This document shows, piece after piece, positions 61,627 through 64,000 of a DNA stretch of 64,000 nt. The position numbers were made by a program, and so were the translations under genes. The stretch's first letter is position 1. Every line of letters begins with the position of its first letter. The DNA comes from Kytococcus aerolatus (GTDB lineage Bacteria; Actinomycetota; Actinomycetes; Actinomycetales; Dermatophilaceae). The notes beneath the pieces were generated by a model, which was not told where the DNA came from, ran no database searches, and saw only the letters and a list, made by a program, of their open reading frames with translations. Location of the stretch: the NCBI RefSeq assembly GCF_900187395.1, contig NZ_FYEZ01000003.1:248001-312000 (forward strand), read 5' to 3'.

Positions 61627-62490
61627 TCACCCCGCCTGGGGGACCCGCCCGGAGCGGACCGCGTCGGCCACCCGCTCCCCGGCCCGGACGGCGCCCTCGA
61701 GCGACTCCGCGGCGTGCCGCAACCACAGAGCCACGCCCTCCGGCGTCCCGCCCGCATAGGCCGCGAGCGCACCGTGGTACTCCACGCCGCCCCCCGGACG
61801 GTGCCCCGCCTCCACGACCGCCACACCCAGCGGGTCGAGCCCCCGCGAGCGCACCACCGCCCGCTCGAGGGCCCGCGCCACCAGCCCGTTGCCCCGCACG
61901 AAGGGACGCACCACGGCCACCTCCGCGTGGGCGACGGCCGCCACCAGCACCGCGGGCACCTCCGGCGGGGCCGTGAGCACCTGGGTGAGCCCCGTCAGGC
62001 GGGGCGCCACCGCCTCGGCCGGCGGCGGGTCCCCCAGCTCGGTGAGCTCCCGCACCGGCTCGCCCGCGTGGCGGGGCCGCCCGGCGTCCACGTCGGCCAC
62101 CACCCCCCGGACAGCGGCCAGGTGGAGCCGCGCCAGCACCTGCGAGGGCGCCGAGGCGGTGAGCGACTCCAGGTGCGCCGCCTCCTCGGTGGCCCGCACC
62201 GCACCGCGGACGACCGGCTCCACCGGGTCAGGGTCCTCGGACCACGGGCGCACCCCGGCCATCGCCTCGCGCACCCAGTCGACCGGCCACTCGGCCCCCT
62301 CCAGCGCCGCGGAGGCGTGCGCCCCCTGCACCCGCGACTCCACCGCGCACTCGTCAGCCCGGCGACGCATCGCCTCGTGCCACCGGAGCCGGGTGCAGGC
62401 CTCGCGTGCGGCATCCACACCCTCGGCCACGCCGGGCAGCTCCAGGAGCCTCATCAGGGGGTGCGGGGCGGCGGGGAGGGGCGTCGACAT
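61627..62490 (-). CDS. Degenerate Fic-like protein
   Basis: The 287-residue helical protein has a Fic-like end (AVAHAEVAVVRPFVRGNGLV, followed by ARALERAVVRSRGLDP). The AMPylation motif H-P-F-x-x-G-N-G-R is altered to R-P-F-V-R-G-N-G-L, so the catalytic His and the following Arg are missing. The preceding segment ESRVQGAHASAALEGAEWP resembles the Fic N-terminal helix. It is probably inactive as an AMP transferase. TACGCT lies 6 nt before ATG 62490. Family-wide loss of the motif is possible. Confidence 0.78.
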   Translation of the reverse strand: MSTPLPAAPHPLMRLLELPGVAEGVDAAREACTRLRWHEAMRRRADECAVESRVQGAHASAALEGAEWPVDWVREAMAGVRPWSEDPDPVEPVVRGAVRATEEAAHLESLTASAPSQVLARLHLAAVRGVVADVDAGRPRHAGEPVRELTELGDPPPAEAVAPRLTGLTQVLTAPPEVPAVLVAAVAHAEVAVVRPFVRGNGLVARALERAVVRSRGLDPLGVAVVEAGHRPGGGVEYHGALAAYAGGTPEGVALWLRHAAESLEGAVRAGERVADAVRSGRVPQAG

Positions 62491-62652
62491 GCGCACAGCG
62501 TAGGCGGCGCCACCCACCGCCGGGTGAGCGAACTCACCCACCCCACGAGGCGGAGGAGTGGCCGAATCCGCCCAGCACCCCGCACAATCGAGGACGGACC
62601 CCTACCATGGGGTGAAGAGAACGGGCTGAAGAACTCGACGACGGGAGCAGTC

Positions 62653-63123
62653 ATGGCCACTCCGGCCTCGAAGACCTACGAGAAGACCCAGGGCACCAAG
62701 CGGAGCTTCGCCACCCGCGACGGCGAGCGCAGCCTCGGCGAGATCGTCTCCGGCGCTGCCGCCAACGCCCAGTCGCTGGTGCGTGACGAGATCGCGCTGG
62801 CCAAGGCGGAGATCAACCAGGACGTCAAGAAGGGCGCCAAGACCGGGGCCGGCTTCGGTGTGGCCGCCTTCTTCTTCCTGTACGGCTTCGGCCTGCTGCT
62901 CATGGCCGCCGCCTTCGGCATCGCCACGGTGCTGCCGACCTGGGCGGGCTTCCTCATCGTGGCCTGCGTGCTGCTGCTCATCGCGGCCGTCGCCGCCGCC
63001 TTCGCGGCCGGTCAGATGAAGAAGATCCAGGGCAAGCCGCAGCGCGCCATCAAGGCCGCCGACCGCACGAAGGTCACCCTGAAGGCCGCCGCGGACCCGA
63101 ACACCGAGACGCCGCGCGTCTGA
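62653..63123 (+). CDS. Phage-holin-like (Actino_Holin/DUF1469-type) membrane protein
   Basis: The 156-residue protein has a soluble N-terminus (RSLGEIVSGAAANAQSLVRDEIALAKAEINQDVKKG) and two helices (GFGVAAFFFLYGFGLLLMAAAFGIATVLP, AGFLIVACVLLLIAAVAAAFAAG). A basic tail follows. Such proteins are annotated as phage holin family but are chromosomal actinobacterial membrane proteins of unknown role. GGGAGCAG precedes ATG 62653. TACCAT at 62603-62608 is a possible -10. Confidence 0.85.
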   Translation: MATPASKTYEKTQGTKRSFATRDGERSLGEIVSGAAANAQSLVRDEIALAKAEINQDVKKGAKTGAGFGVAAFFFLYGFGLLLMAAAFGIATVLPTWAGFLIVACVLLLIAAVAAAFAAGQMKKIQGKPQRAIKAADRTKVTLKAAADPNTETPRV

Positions 63124-63144
63124 GCCGGCGCCGCCGGACCCGCC

Positions 63145-63182
63145 CGAGGCGGCGGTCACCCCACGGGGTGGCCGCCGCCTCG
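63145..63182. terminator. Bidirectional terminator hairpin
   Basis: An 18-bp near-perfect stem joins 63145-63162 and 63165-63182 with a single G-U pair and a tight loop. It sits 22 nt after the holin-like gene and 6 nt before the Nudix stop, so it can serve both convergent genes. Confidence 0.75.
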
Positions 63183-63187
63183 TCGCG

Positions 63188-63835
63188 TCAGCGGTAGCCC
63201 TCGGGGACCTCCCGGACGACCTGCGGGTCCCAGGGGCGGTCCACCCCGCCGAGGCGCAGCACGGTGGAGAGCAGCCAGCCCGTGTAGCCCCAGACGAAGA
63301 TGCCGTCCGCCTCGAAGCCCGGGGTCCGGAAGGTGCTGCCCGGCAGCCGGGCGGAGAACCGCGCCGCCGGGGCGACCAGGTCCTCCAGGGGCACCACGTG
63401 GACGCTCGCCACCTCCTGCTCGCTCACCACCCCCACCCGGTGCGGCTCCCGCCACCAGGCCACCACCGGCGTGACCGGCCGGAAGCTGGGCGCCACCGGC
63501 AGCTCCGGCAGCGTGGCCACCACCTCCGCCGAGGGCGGCTCGAGACCCACCTCCTCCCAGGCCTCCCGCAACGCCGCCTCCTGCGGGCTCTCCCCGGCGT
63601 CGATCCCCCCACCGGGGAAGGAGACCTGCCCGGCGTGGCTCGACATCCGGGAGGCCCGCCGCGTGAGGACGACGCCCTCCGGACCCACGAGCACCAGGAC
63701 GGCCGCCCGGCGCATCCGCGACTCGTCCACCTCCAGCGGAGGGCGCCGCAGCGGGGCGGCGAGGCGCTCCACCGGGTGGGCGTCCGCCTCCGCCTGGAGG
63801 TCGCTCAGCCAGGCCGGCACCGGCTGAGCGGTCAC
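63188..63835 (-). CDS. Nudix hydrolase, CoA pyrophosphatase type
   Basis: The 215-residue protein has RRAAVLVLVGPEGVVLTRRASRMSSHAGQVSFPGGGIDAGE, the CoA-type extension LTRRA...SSHAGQVSFPGG before the Nudix box, and the box GGGIDAGESPQEAALREAWE followed by EVGL. It should cleave CoA or its derivatives. GTG 63835 overlaps the preceding stop by 4 nt and fits the usual length. Confidence 0.9.
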   Translation of the reverse strand: MTAQPVPAWLSDLQAEADAHPVERLAAPLRRPPLEVDESRMRRAAVLVLVGPEGVVLTRRASRMSSHAGQVSFPGGGIDAGESPQEAALREAWEEVGLEPPSAEVVATLPELPVAPSFRPVTPVVAWWREPHRVGVVSEQEVASVHVVPLEDLVAPAARFSARLPGSTFRTPGFEADGIFVWGYTGWLLSTVLRLGGVDRPWDPQVVREVPEGYR

Positions 63836-64000
63836 AGCTCGACCCTGCCGTCCACCGGCTCGAGACCGCGTGCCCGGGGCGGGAGCAGCGCTTCGTCCGG
63901 CGGCAGGAAACCCACCGGCACGGAGCCCTTCACGAGCTTCCACGCCTCCTTCTCCCCGGTCACACCGGTCTCGGCCGAGGGGCACCAGCGGGCCACCGGG
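63832..64000 (-). CDS. C-terminal fragment of an unidentified protein (cut by the window)
   Basis: The minus-strand frame runs from the right edge to TGA at 63832-63834. It reads VARWCPSAETGVTGEKEAWK, then LVKGSVPVGFLPPDEALLPP, ending in LEPVDGRVEL. It is coupled to the Nudix gene by a GTGA overlap. No family is recognised from 55 residues. Confidence 0.6.
   Translation of the reverse strand, partial: PVARWCPSAETGVTGEKEAWKLVKGSVPVGFLPPDEALLPPRARGLEPVDGRVEL

Noticed and set aside
1-64000. CRISPR arrays
   Set aside because: No series of regularly spaced short direct repeats with unique spacers was seen.

Overview
The window is about 71% G+C (estimated by eye). GTG starts are common, genes are tightly packed with GTGA, ATGA and TGATG stop/start overlaps, and the gene set is that of a high-GC actinobacterium. 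Markers include the ftsH-folE-folP-folBK block, a PIG-L deacetylase, a Tad pilus locus with DUF4244, DUF3180 and DUF2520 proteins, and a TipAS regulator. The best guess is a member of the Micrococcales (Dermacoccaceae or Intrasporangiaceae-like). This is inference from gene content, not a database match.

Layout, left to right. A secreted-protein tail (1-388) is followed by an OmpR-type two-component system (431-2451). A divergent regulatory region follows, with tandem regulator boxes and a structured, terminated short RNA (2575-2725), next to a DUF6394/K+ channel pair (2758-4935). An oxidative-stress cluster ahpC-ahpF-oxyR (5671-9005) has a near-ideal OxyR site at 9090-9110. Metabolic genes follow: formimidoylglutamase, a DNA methyltransferase repair protein, DUF2520 and a Nudix protein. 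The folate/FtsH/TilS-Hpt/DacB block (12492-20901) and ppa (20976-21578) come next.

A gene-poor, lower-GC scar (22290-23840) abuts a tRNA-Thr gene and holds a decayed copy of that tRNA's 3' part and a truncated AbiEi-like gene. Then come a secreted peptidase, holB, tmk, a MarR regulator, AIM24 and PLP enzyme genes, an aldehyde dehydrogenase with DUF779, a TPM protein, a TipAS regulator, a Tat-exported PhoD phosphatase with a CBM-like partner, and topA (24041-39905). From 40 to 50 kb lie small orphan genes, a PIG-L deacetylase, a bacteriocin-immunity-like ABC pair and a drug-type ABC trio. A large helicase precedes a complete minus-strand Tad assembly operon (52946-57303). A four-gene iron-siderophore uptake operon with two DtxR/IdeR-like boxes (57436-61345), a degenerate Fic-like gene, a holin-like membrane protein and a CoA-type Nudix gene close the window.

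The least expected signal is outside the genes. Three different families of short, dyad-symmetric intergenic repeats recur at distant sites: a 70-nt family A at 5564 and 21702, family B at 40044/40096 and 44171/44230, and a 62-63-nt family C at 47009 and 49841 that brackets the drug-type ABC trio. At least a dozen genes also begin 6-7 nt after a -10-like hexamer, which implies leaderless transcription. Other points to test are an in-frame TilS-Hpt fusion and a two-component-controlled short RNA or attenuator beside a potassium channel operon.
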